From Macrophomina tecta (Eukaryota > Ascomycota > Dothideomycetes > Botryosphaeriales > Botryosphaeriaceae), in NCBI GenBank assembly GCA_024180945.1, contig JAKSGN010000021.1:868001-932000 (forward strand): a DNA stretch of 64,000 bases, given 5' to 3'. Each line of letters opens with the position of its first letter. The first letter of the stretch is position 1. This document shows positions 10,423 through 20,153 of the stretch, in pieces. Made by a program: the position numbers and the translations under genes. A model generated the notes under the pieces. That model did no database searches. It had not been told where the DNA came from and was given only the letters and a program-made list of their open reading frames with translations.

Positions 10423-10498
10423 GACGGAAAGGACATTCTATGGCTCTCGTATCTCCTTGGTATAGACAAAGTTAGCCATTTATCACTGTGATTTACAG

Positions 10499-10565
10499 CC
10501 CCGCAAAGTTTGAGTGCTATGCGGCGACGGGAGTGCCAAAGGGCAATGGCGCGAAATGCCCCGCA
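10499..10565. promoter_or_regulatory. two CCCCGCA motifs upstream of MBL2
   Basis: Exact copies at 10499-10505 and 10559-10565, 77 and 137 bp from the MBL2 ATG. Candidate regulator sites. Confidence 0.5.
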
Positions 10566-11203
10566 GTTTGGGATCAGCGCAATCCGAGATGCTTCCCTCA
10601 TTCAGTACAAAAGCTACGATCCGGCCCTTTTTTTCTCTTCTCAGCAGGGGGCTTCCCTTTCATGTTCGGTAAGCAATCCTCACTGGAATACCGAAAAGCA
10701 CTTCCTGGAAGGTCAAGTGACTTCTTATACATTGTGATGTATGGAGTGCTCCACAAATTGATGGGCGAAAGGGTTGAGGATGTAGTAGCCCTTAGCAAGG
10801 CAACAAGGTTGACCTGTTATCCGAGTTTTTGATATTTCTGGACAGCGGATGATTGGTTTTATTGCAATATTGGTCACTAAGAGAACAAAAAAAAAGTTGG
10901 GGGGGGGGACTTGGGAATGAAGCATCCAAAGAGCTCTTTACTGTAGCACTTTACGAGTGGCCCTTGATTAATGGTTGGTCTGGATATGTGGGTGAATGGC
11001 TTAAAAGCTCCATTCATGTGGTACGATCTGGCAAATCGAGGAAGAAGCATCCCATAGTGCTACGCTAAATTGAATCCGTCACGGATTACCCGGCCAGCAA
11101 ATTGAGTATGGTGTTCCAGACTATCCTGCACTTCGGTCGGAATGTTGGTGTACTAGAATGGCTGAAAGGGTGTCGTCGTTTCTGGAGGTGGGGCTTGGGG
11201 TAA

Positions 11204-11232
11204 CCCCGCAGACACCGAAACGACCCCCCGCA
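11204..11232. promoter_or_regulatory. two CCCCGCA motifs upstream of the single CMD gene
   Basis: Exact copies at 11204 and 11226, 22 bp apart (about two helical turns), some 200 bp before the ATG. Candidate regulator sites. Confidence 0.5.
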
Positions 11233-11424
11233 GCTCGCTATCTTGGTATCCTTGGCTTCCAGTGCGATTTTGTCCACACTCGCAACTGTGTGTTCGTTGT
11301 TTCGCCCTTCAATCTCCACCTTCGCCAGAGCCGAGTTCACTTTGGCGCCTACTGCGGTTATCCTCACCTCATCTCCTCTTCCAACACCCCATTCCCACAG
11401 CACTTACCCTCAAAGGCTGGCATC

Positions 11425-11871
11425 ATGAGCACGGATCCTAAGCTCGACGCCCTCCACAAGCAGCTGTTTGAAGAAGGGCTCAAGATGCGCCGCAGCGTTG
11501 TCGGAGACTCGTACGTTGACCGCGCTCTTGCAAACGGCTCCACCGAGTTCTCCAGGCCGGGCCAGGAACTCACGACCGAATGGTGCTGGGGCTACGCGTG
11601 GACGCGACCTGGTCTCGAGAAGAAACAGAGGAGTCTTCTCAACATCGGCATGCTCATGGCGCTGAACAGGGCGCCTGAGTTGGCGGTGCACATCCGCGGT
11701 GCAAGGAACAACGGGCTGACCGAGCTGGAGATACGGGAGGCTATCCTTCATTGCACAACTTACTGTGGCGTTCCGGCAGGAGTTGACGCAATGAAGACGG
11801 CGGAAAAGGTGCTGGATGAGATGGCTGAAAAGGGAGAGATGCCACGCGAACTCGGGAAGAAGGTCGCCTAA
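11425..11871 (+). CDS. gamma-carboxymuconolactone-decarboxylase-like protein
   Basis: 148 residues, intronless, about the length of bacterial PcaC-type decarboxylases. A conserved body ([35 protein letters not shown]) leads to the family signature [15 protein letters not shown]. PcaC removes CO2 from 4-carboxymuconolactone in the protocatechuate branch of the beta-ketoadipate pathway; related proteins decarboxylate other lactone acids. The frame extends upstream to 11158, but ATG 11425 gives the family N-terminus ([11 protein letters not shown]). With the adjacent lactonase-like proteins it suggests handling of a carboxylated lactone. Confidence 0.88.
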   Translation: MSTDPKLDALHKQLFEEGLKMRRSVVGDSYVDRALANGSTEFSRPGQELTTEWCWGYAWTRPGLEKKQRSLLNIGMLMALNRAPELAVHIRGARNNGLTELEIREAILHCTTYCGVPAGVDAMKTAEKVLDEMAEKGEMPRELGKKVA

Positions 11872-12194
11872 GAGCAGTGATGCCGAAATGACGAAGACTG
11901 CTGCATAGACAGAGGCGCGGAATATGCATGGCTAGACTGCATTTCTCGCTGGGGGAACCGAAGAGACAGTACAAGCATTAAATGTACCGAAGCAAGCCCG
12001 CGGGTGGGCATGTTCCGCTATCCGGACGAGTGTCACCGTCCCATTTCCATTGCTGTCAACAGGCCAGTGAAATTGTAATCAATGCGACGCCGTAAATTGG
12101 CCGAAGACGCCGGCATGCTAGATGACCGGACGGGGCCAGTGCCGAGGCGGGAAGAAGATCACCCCTCCGCAAAATGGTTTACTTACATACGGTT

Positions 12195-12201
12195 CCCCGC
12201 A
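12195..12201. promoter_or_regulatory. CCCCGCA motif upstream of the C2H2 regulator gene
   Basis: Exact copy 73 bp before the proposed ATG, consistent with autoregulation. Nothing else seen in 11872-12267 beyond short frames. Confidence 0.45.
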
Positions 12202-12267
12202 TCTCCGCATTCCTCCCCCAACGACTCACTCAGCTCCCTCATCTCACCAGCGTGCCCAAGCTTCGAC

Positions 12268-15038
12268 ATGCCCTCGTCGGAGCTTGACGGGCTAATCGAG
12301 CATGAGGACACTCGGCATGCGCCCAAGAAGCCGAAGCGGTTCCAGTGCCGACGATGCCAGCGGCTCTTCGCCCGGCTGGAGCACTTGCAGCGCCACGAGA
12401 GGACCCGTAAGCCCTAACGCTATCCTGCAAGAAGCCAACCAGTTCTCATGGACTCGTAGACACGCAGGAGAAGCCATTCCTGTGCGACCAATGCGACTCC
12501 CGCTTCACCAGAAGGTAGAGAAAAGCCGGGCCCCTGTCGCAGCGAGTAGGACGGCTGATTTCATTTTCAAGCGACCTCCTGATCCGTCACGAGAGGCTCT
12601 CTCATAACAAAGACGTTTCAAAGAGAAAGACCAGCAGGGAGAACGGGAGTGAGGAAGCTGGTCCTCAGAAAAATGATAAACGCGTGAGAATTGCGTCGAC
12701 TGGCGATAGGCATGGTCTAGGAGCAATCGCCGGCCGCCCCGACTCGCCGTCTTTGAATTTGCGGAACTCACCGTTTCCATCGACTCTGCCTCCTGGTCCA
12801 CCAATGTCTATGGATGCTAGCTTCCACTCCCCGTTGGCTGCTTTATCATTTGCTGCAGAGCAAAGTGCCTTCCAAGATGCCCTGGCTGCATCATCTCCCC
12901 ATGCTTTCGGAGTGACTCCGGCCATGGCAGCAGATAATTTTCAGCATATCACGCATGCGGACTCGTTGCCCCAGTCGACGACAATAGGAGGCTCTGCGCC
13001 GCCGGCAGACCCAGACTTCGCAGAGACTCTGGATACCCTCGCTGCGTTTCTCGAAAACGAGCCGTTATCATCGTATCACTTCTCGTCCACCATTACTGCA
13101 GAACAGCCGGTACCTTTTTTCTCGCCAGAATCAATCCTGAATTCCACCGAGCTGGATGGTCATCACATAAACTCTGCCTTTGGGCACGGTCATAACTTGG
13201 AAGAGCCGAACTCCTTCTCGCGGTTTGGATCTCGACTACCATCACTTCAACCGGAGGAACAATCGAACGGCAATGGCCACCGGCCAACAACTGCACGTCC
13301 TGTCTCAGACATCTCCAATGACGATAGACAAACCATCCTCGAACACATTGCAGAATTCTCATCTGCCATTCCACACGACTTTCGACTGCCTTCGCGTTTA
13401 GCACTGTCCCGGTATATCGGAGCATACATCAACGGGTTTCACGAGCATCTACCTTTCCTGCATATACCAACCATGACCGTGGAGAATACAGCTGTCGAGC
13501 TTCTCTTGGCGCTAGCAGCTGTCGGGGCACAATATTGCTTCGAGGCTGAAAAGGGAGTGGAGCTCTTTCACACGGCTCGGGCTATTGCGAGCCAGCGGAT
13601 CAGGAGAAGAGATGCGACCCTAGCTCGCTCCAACAGAGACGCTCAAACCCCCTTTGGGGGCGCAGTCTTCCTCGCGGGCCAAAGCCCGCCCCAGTCGCAC
13701 CACGAATCCAGCAGAAGTAGCTCCATGAATGGGCAGTTTGGTCTGCCCACCGATTCAGAGCAGTCAGCAGGCAAAGACAGCCTTATCCAAACAGCACAAG
13801 CATTCCTCACTTTGATGGCCATGGCCACCTGGGCTAAGCACAAAGAGATTCTTCGCGAAGCCTTGGGCATTCAAAGCATCCTGGCCACCCTCGTCCGAGA
13901 AGACGGTCTCTGTAGCCAGCCGATCCCATCGGATGTCACGTGGGAAGAATGGGCAGCACAGGAGTCCCGAACGCGGACGAAATTCATAGTCTTCTGCTTC
14001 TTCAACCTCCACTGCATTGTCTACAACATCCCACCGCTCATCCTCAACTCCGAACTCAAGATGCGCCTCCCCGCCAACGCCAGCGAGTTCAAGGCCACGT
14101 CCGCGGCAAAATGGCACGAAGCCCGCAAACGCACCTTATCCTCAAGCCCCAGCCCCACCGCCATCAACTTCCAAGACGCCCTGCGCCGCCTGTTCTCGCG
14201 CGGCGGACGCGACATTACCGAGTTGAACACGTCGCTGGGCAACTACATCCTCATCCACGCGCTGATCCAGCACATCTTCTTCGTGCGGCAAACCGCGCGC
14301 TGCCGGTTCGGCGACCCGTCCGCATCCTCCTCGTCTCCCTCCTCCGCGGGCGAGCTCACCGCCGAAGACGTGAGCTCGCTCGAGCACGCGCTGCGCAACT
14401 GGCAGCTGGGCTGGAAGCGCAACCCGGAGTCGTCGCTCGACCCGATGGACCCGAACGGGCCGGTCGCCTTCAACAGCACGGCGCTCCTGCGGCTCGCGTA
14501 CATCCGGCTGAACATGGACACGGGGCCGGGGCGCGCGCTGGACACGCGCGACCCGGTCGCGGTGGCGACGGCGCTGCGCGACACGCCGACGATCAAGCGC
14601 ACGCCGAAGCTGGTGCGCGCGGTGCTGCACAGCGCGCACGCGCTCAGCATCCCCGTCAAGATCGGCATCCGGCTGGTCGCCCGGACGCAGACGTTCATCT
14701 GGAGCATCCAGCACAGTCTGTGCAGCCTGGAGTGCGCGTTCCTGCTGAGCAAGTGGCTGGAGGCGCTGTCGGCGCCCGCGCCCGAGCCGCCGGTGAGCGA
14801 GGACGAGAAGAGGATTGTCGGGCTGGTCAAGACCATGCTGGATGAGACCGAGTTCGCGGTGCCGGCGAGCCTGGAGAATGCGTTGGAGAGCGGTGGCCTG
14901 CCGGAGTTGGCAAGGAGGCTGAATGCGGGCGTGTTGAGGGTGTGGGCAACGATTTTCAGGGGCGCGCAGACGTGGGCGCTGGTGGATGTGATTGGGAACT
15001 CGTTGAACATCTATGCGGACATGCTGGAGCCTGGATAA
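12268..15038 (+). CDS. C2H2 zinc-finger / fungal_trans transcription factor, likely cluster regulator
   Basis: 886 residues from exons 12268-12406, 12460-12514 and 12572-15038. Splicing rebuilds two adjacent fingers: FQCRRCQRLFARLEHLQRH, a THTQEKPF linker, then FLCDQCDSRFTRSDLLIRH. The helices (RLEHLQR and RSDLLIR) are of the Adr1/Msn2 kind that read G-rich sites. A basic stretch follows (SKRKTSREN), then a Ser/Pro-rich linker and the fungal_trans region from about residue 350 (LALSRYIGAYINGFHEHLPF) to near the end. Nuclear. It sits mid-cluster and its promoter and those of all neighbours carry CCCCGCA. The second half is strikingly GC-rich in third positions. The start is uncertain: the frame is open back to 12082. 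Confidence 0.88.
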
Positions 15039-15272
15039 GGTCAGATTCGGCGGCAACGACACGTTGGACACGTGAGGAACAGTCCCTGGGCATGGGGAGG
15101 ACCGCACTCACTCGCGGGGATGGGGCGAGCGGATCGTGGAAAAGTCATCGTCTGCACCATTTGGCGGAAACATCGTCAGGAAGCCCATCCCGTGTATAGC
15201 TCTATCCTACTCGCCTGTATTCGCCCCGCTCGGCACATTGACCTTGCCTCGGCCATCGCGCCTCACTCAAGC

Positions 15273-16360
15273 TCACTTCCTCTCGCTCTCATTCAACCAT
15301 TTATACACCACCCTCGCGTCCTTCCCCTTATACCTCTCGTCCGCACTCGCCTCCGCAAACGCCTCCAACGTCGGCACATCTAGCACCGTCCGCGCCCCCA
15401 CCATGTCCGCCAAGTCACTCCCCATCTGGAGCACCTTCTTGCATAGCTCGATCCTGAACCCGCCCTCATACCCCCTCGAGCTGGGCACATTCTCCTGCAC
15501 GCCCGGAACCGGGTTGCTCTTGCTCGTAACCCAGCACTGCCCGCCACTCACGTTGATCACATCCGTCAGCAGCTTCGGATCCAGGCCCATCTTGGTGCCG
15601 ATGTTGAGCGCCTCGGAAGCGGCCAGCGACGTGATGGCGGAGAGGTAGTTGTTGATGATCTTGAAGGCCGTGCCCGCGCCGACGTCGCCGCAGTGAAATA
15701 CCGCGTCCGGCTGGCCCATGTGTGCGAGGTACTGCTTCGCGCGGGCGAAGTCAGTGCTGTTGGTAGCGCCCGCCATGAAGGTGAGGGTGCCATCTTGGGC
15801 GCCCATAGGCCCACCTGAGACGGGCGCGTCGACGAAGGCGGGGCGGGTGGAGGGTGGGGCGGCAGAGACGGCGGAGGCGACAGAGAGGACGGTGGCGGTT
15901 TCAATGGTGCCGCATTCCATGAGCAGTTTGGGTTGTTGGGAGGGGTGGGCGGAGGCGCTGGCAAGGATGCCGGTTGTGGGATCGAGGTAGACGGCTTTGA
16001 CGGCCGGGGAGTCGGGGAGCATGGTTATTACGACGTCCTGGTCAAGTTTGGTAGGTTAGTTATTTCTCTTTCAGCCCAGAACTTGGGAGGCAAGTAGCCT
16101 TACTGCTGCTTTTGCGGCCTCGAAGCCGTTGCTAACCACTTCTACTGGTCCTTGTCCCGCGGCTTCCTCCTTGAACCGAGATATAGCATCTTTGTTGACA
16201 TCGCAGATAAGGAGCGTCTGATCAGGACCGAGACCTTTACGCAGATTCTTTGCCATTGGATATCCCATTACACCAAGACCTCCATTATAGTCAGTAAAAT
16301 TCGCTTCAGACGTTCAGATAACGTACCTATAAATGCTACTGTGTTTGTTGAAGATGCCAT
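15273..16360 (-). CDS. beta-hydroxyacid dehydrogenase (3-hydroxyisobutyrate dehydrogenase family)
   Basis: 324 residues from exons 16360-16327 (34 nt), 16279-16104 and 16037-15273. The Rossmann motif FIGLGVMGYPMAKNL is created by splicing. The family's substrate signature DAPVSGGPMGAQDGTL and the catalytic-lysine helix GTAFKIINNYLSAI are present, with a normal all-helical C-terminal half. It oxidises a 3-hydroxy acid, or reduces the semialdehyde, with NAD(P). Its 3' end faces the regulator gene. In the proposed cluster it would act on a hydroxy acid released by lactone opening; inference. Confidence 0.92.
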
Positions 16361-16529
16361 GGTATCACTGCCAATTGAATAAACGAACAATGCACGATAG
16401 AACTTTAATCGAGCTTGTGCAGATGTGCGAGATTCTAGATGCCAATGTTTCGAGGCCAGCTGCGGTATTCCATATTTTATTCGCTTCCCACCCGGAGAGT
16501 GCCTTGTGCATTAAGCGGAGGACGCTCTA

Positions 16530-16536
16530 CCCCGCA
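16530..16536. promoter_or_regulatory. CCCCGCA motif upstream of the hydroxyacid dehydrogenase
   Basis: Exact copy 170 bp before the start codon at 16360; also within the short gap downstream of MBL3. Confidence 0.45.
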
Positions 16537-16657
16537 CAACCCCAGGTGGGGGACTACAAGGTGCTCACTTGCAATCAATTTTGAAATTGTCAGCCGGAAG
16601 CAACTGAGATTGAAACAGCTTTTCTGATGATGCTGTTTTGCGTCTATTTGCATGCGT

Positions 16658-17617
16658 CTACAGCTTTCCGGGGAAGAATCTGTGCTCGTTCTTCTCCCTC
16701 CATTCTTTGTCGTGCGCAACCACCACCTCCACCTCCACCTCATCCTCGCCAACTTTTCTTTCCCTCAAGAACTCATCGATCCGGCTCAGCGTCGACCTCG
16801 CTCTGTCCGTGTCCATATGTACACTCCGCAGCCCGCCGTTGCTATCATCATACAAAGCGATCTCCTTCTCCCCCCTCAAAATCCTCGGATCATGACAGCA
16901 ATCCCCGCCCAAATACACCCACCGCCGCTGCCCGACCCGCGCCAGCACATTCACATGCCCAAACAGATGCCCCGGCGCATCCAGCACCCACACGCTGCCA
17001 TCGCCGAAGAAATCCACCGCGGCATCAAACGCGCCCAGCCTCACCCACCGATGCGCGGTCCGGCGCTCCTCGGGCGCCGGCTCGACCAGCCGCCCGCACG
17101 GCGCCCTCTCGTCCGCCGGACCGCCCGGCACCGGCGGCAGCTCGTACGTGCGGTCGCGCGGCAGCTCGTCGGCGTTGAAGATGGCGGCCGGGTAGAGCGG
17201 GCCCGCGCCGCGCGCGAGCACGGCCAGCGTGCCGGCGCCCACGACGAAGCGGGCGCGCGCGAAGTCGGACGGGGTGCCGACATGGTCCCAGTGCACGTGG
17301 CTGAGGAGGACGTCGTCGATGTCGCGGGCCGGGTCGAGGCCGCCGCCGCGCAGGCTGTCCGCGACGTCGGGCGAGGTGGTGATGGGGTGCCGCTGCGTGA
17401 TGTGGTGTTGCTGGGCAGGCGCGTAGGCGGATAGGTCGCGCTTGAGGCCGAGGTCAAAGACGAGGGTGCGCGTGGGGTGGCGGATAAGGAAGGACAGCGA
17501 GGGGACTGTGGTGCGCGCGGTCGGCGAGGCGTCCGCGACGAAGAGGTGGTCCGGAAGTGTGAGGTGCCCGCCTTCGAGGGCAGACACGCTCACCGTGACG
17601 GGAGGGGCGCCGGCCAT
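16658..17617 (-). CDS. metallo-beta-lactamase-fold hydrolase (MBL3)
   Basis: 319 residues, intronless. Zinc motif LLSHVHWDHVG, then GHLFGHVNVL, YLGGDCCHDPRI and VVAHDKEW. The N-terminus (SALEGGHLTLPDHLF, RTTVPSLSFLI) pairs it with MBL2. Start at 17617 (MAGAPPVTVS) matches the N-terminus of MBL2; the frame is open to 17731. The coding part is very GC-rich, unlike MBL2. Likely cytosolic hydrolase of a lactone or related ester. Two paralogues in one cluster may mean two substrates or stereoisomers. Confidence 0.9.
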   Translation of the reverse strand: MAGAPPVTVSVSALEGGHLTLPDHLFVADASPTARTTVPSLSFLIRHPTRTLVFDLGLKRDLSAYAPAQQHHITQRHPITTSPDVADSLRGGGLDPARDIDDVLLSHVHWDHVGTPSDFARARFVVGAGTLAVLARGAGPLYPAAIFNADELPRDRTYELPPVPGGPADERAPCGRLVEPAPEERRTAHRWVRLGAFDAAVDFFGDGSVWVLDAPGHLFGHVNVLARVGQRRWVYLGGDCCHDPRILRGEKEIALYDDSNGGLRSVHMDTDRARSTLSRIDEFLRERKVGEDEVEVEVVVAHDKEWREKNEHRFFPGKL

Positions 17618-17713
17618 GGTTGTGGTCCTTTTGGTGTCGGACAGCCTGCTGTGAGCTTTGACATGCTTCTGGCGATGGCAATGAGTGGGCGTGCAAGTGC
17701 CGATTCGCGTGAT

Positions 17714-17817
17714 CCCCGCATCAGGACGCAAGTGTTGGAGAAGAATCCGGGGCGTGAGCCGGAGATCGGCAGTGGGGTTCTTGACTTCCCCTCACCTCTG
17801 CCGCCGGAGTAGCGGGG
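17714..17817. promoter_or_regulatory. CCCCGCA motif and inverse core between MBL3 and the alcohol dehydrogenase
   Basis: Exact CCCCGCA at 17714-17720, 97 bp upstream of MBL3 and 288 bp upstream of the dehydrogenase; AGCGGGG at 17811-17817. This 390-bp gap is a shared divergent promoter and holds no gene. Confidence 0.5.
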
Positions 17818-18007
17818 CGATTTCCTGCCTTTCCCGCCCCATGAACTGCGATCAGGGAGCCATTGAGTAATATTGCAGACTAAGCGTGAGCATCCAGGAG
17901 CCAATGCGCTGCCACTGCATCCAGACAACAGACCTTCGCTCAGTATTCGTCCTATCCTAACCAAATTATCCATCCAGCCCGTTCAACAGCACAACAAAGC
18001 AATAGCA

Positions 18008-19199
18008 ATGGCGTCACTCCCGCCCAAAATGCGCGCCCAAGTCCTCACAGCCTACAACCAGCCCTACACCCTCCGAGAAACGCCCCTCCCCACTCCCACC
18101 GAGCCCAACGACATCCTCATCCAGGTCGGCGCCGCCTCCTACTGCCACACCGACGCCGTCCTCGCCTCCGGCCAAATGCCCGGCCTGCCGCTCTCCTTCC
18201 CGCACGCCGGCTCGCACGAGTTCGCCGGCACGGTGGTCGCGCGCGCGCCGTCGCCCTCCCCTCTGGCCTCCTCCCTCGCGCCCGGCACGGCCGTCGGCGT
18301 GCCCGGCCGCTCCTTCCGCCCCTGCGGCACCTGCTTCGAGTGCACCAAGGCCGCCGGCAACGCGCAGGACGACGACGACGTGGGCTACTCCGTGTACTGC
18401 GCCCGCGCGCAGAACCTGGGCATCAGCGTCGACGGCGGCTTCAGAGAGTATGCGGTCGTGGATGCGCGCCAGGTGGCGCCGCTGCCCGCGGGCATGGGGA
18501 GCGTCGACGCGAGCGTGCTGATGTGCGCGGGCGTGACGGTGTACGGGGCGCTGAGCCGGGCGGGCGTGGAGCCGGGCGGCAGAATTGGGATTGTCGGGTG
18601 TGGTGGCGGATTGGGGCATTTGGGGCTGCAGTTTGCGGTCAGAATGGGGTATAAGGTTGTTGGCGTGGAAAGTGCGGATGCGCCGTTGGCGTTGGCCAGG
18701 GGTTTAGATACTGGCGCGTGGATTGTAGACGCCAGGGAAACAGACGCGGCGGTCGTTGCTGAGAAAGTTGGCCGAGAAGATGGCAAGAGTGACAGGGGCC
18801 ACATGGGCTTGGACGCCGTGATAATCCTGCCAGAAAGCCAGAAAGCATTTGACTACGGAATGGCACTGTTGCGGACACATGGCAAGTGTGTAGTGGTGTC
18901 GTTTCCAGAAAAGGGCTTCCACGTATCCGTATGTAAGTCCCTCCCTTGTACGTATTGAAGGAGAAGCTGATGTGTACCTTTAGGCACGCGATCTTGTCTT
19001 TCGCCACATTTCCGTGTTGGGAAGCTTAGTGGGAAGTAACAGAACCTTGAGAGATATGTTGAATTTTGCTGCAAAGCATGATGTGAGGGCGAAGATCAAG
19101 ACCTTCCCTCTGTCAAAGCTAAATGAGCTTGTGGAGGAATATCACAAGGGAGAAGGTGGTAAATTAGTCATTGATATGTCTCTTGAAACCGCTAATTAG
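18008..19199 (+). CDS. zinc-dependent medium-chain alcohol dehydrogenase
   Basis: 378 residues from exons 18008-18928 and 18984-19199. GroES-like half with catalytic-zinc Cys in AASYCHTDAVL and HE pair in PHAGSHEFAG. A structural-zinc cysteine set is present (CGTCFEC plus SVYC) with an acidic insert (QDDDDVG) between the third and fourth Cys. Cofactor motif GIVGCGGGLGHLGL. The C-terminal exon ends GGKLVIDMSLE. It oxidises an alcohol or reduces an aldehyde. It shares a promoter with MBL3 and is the last gene with a CCCCGCA site, so it marks the probable right border of the cluster. Confidence 0.92.
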
Positions 19200-19426
19200 G
19201 CGAGTTACACTCAGGCCGATGCCATACGGCGAAGTTATCTGGAAATGAGGCCGTACATACAACCATGCGGATATTAATACCTTTTGTGGCCCATACAGAA
19301 ACAAAGAAAATCGCTGCTTGTCCATTCCTTGCAGGAATAGGTCGCACTCTTCCTGATTCGAATATTCTATCCCTTCTGCTTAAGAACCATCCGTTCTCAC
19401 GCATGGAAGGCTTATTATCAGTAAGG

Positions 19427-19830
19427 TCAGCCTATAGGGCCTTTCATCGCCAAGAAATTTGCTCCTACCGTTGACGACATTCTGAAGCTGCCTGAACGTT
19501 TCATAATCACTACATCTATTCGGATGAAAGCCACCATTGGAGCATCAAAGGCGCAGATGACGGCGTCAAAACCAGAGGAGAGGACCTCACTGAGATGGAT
19601 CTTGTTTGGGACATCGACTGAAATACTGCTAAAGCCTCCGGGCTTGTTCCATATTCCCCCTGTGGGGGGTTGAGCAGAGGGGAAGCGTGAGGCACCCACA
19701 AAGGAAGAGCCCCATTACAACAGCTCATCAATAATATAAGTCCCGCATCGGGCTGTTGGCCCAATGGCGCAGACTTTCGTTGTGGTGAGGTAATTCTTTG
19801 AAAAAAGGAAGCCGGATCTGCACTCTTCAA
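19427..19830 (-). pseudogene. possible relic of an NmrA-like NAD(P)-binding gene
   Basis: A minus-strand frame reads SISVDVPNKIHLSEVLSSGF then DAVICAFDAPMVAFIRID, which faintly recalls the NmrA/isoflavone-reductase stretch before LIDAA. No Rossmann start or C-terminal part is found. It could equally be chance. Confidence 0.2.
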
Positions 19831-20153
19831 ATATATTTCACGAACCTAACTTCCACGGCTTCATCCCGAGATTAACGGAGCATCCTGCTAAAATTGGTTA
19901 CCACTGGAATTAAAGTTACGGTCCTTGTTCCCTGTAGAGTTCACATCCAAGTGTGGAAAGTAATCATCAAAAGGATCTGATCAGTGTCAAGGCCTGTTAA
20001 CCCGCTTCTCGTACTGGTTCTAGCCTCTAAGGGTTTATTCATTCCTTCCAAATCTATCTTCTCAGTCCTCTATGGGTCTGTCTCTGTAACAAAGATAAAA
20101 TCAGGAACTTGGCGATTCCAACATGCCACAACTTCGTTTCTCGCCCGACTTCG
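19831..20153. other. no gene seen
   Basis: AT-richer intergenic DNA downstream of the PRISE gene; nothing recognisable. Confidence 0.4.

Larger units (their letters stand above)
10423..11424. other. divergent promoter region between MBL2 and the single CMD gene
   Basis: No gene seen in 1.0 kb. It contains four CCCCGCA motifs, two near each start codon, and a G9 run near 10900. Confidence 0.6.

Noticed and set aside
13940..15107. Long frames overlapping the C2H2 regulator in other phases (301 and 321 codons)
   Set aside because: Arg/Ala/His-rich shadows produced by GC-rich third positions of the real gene.
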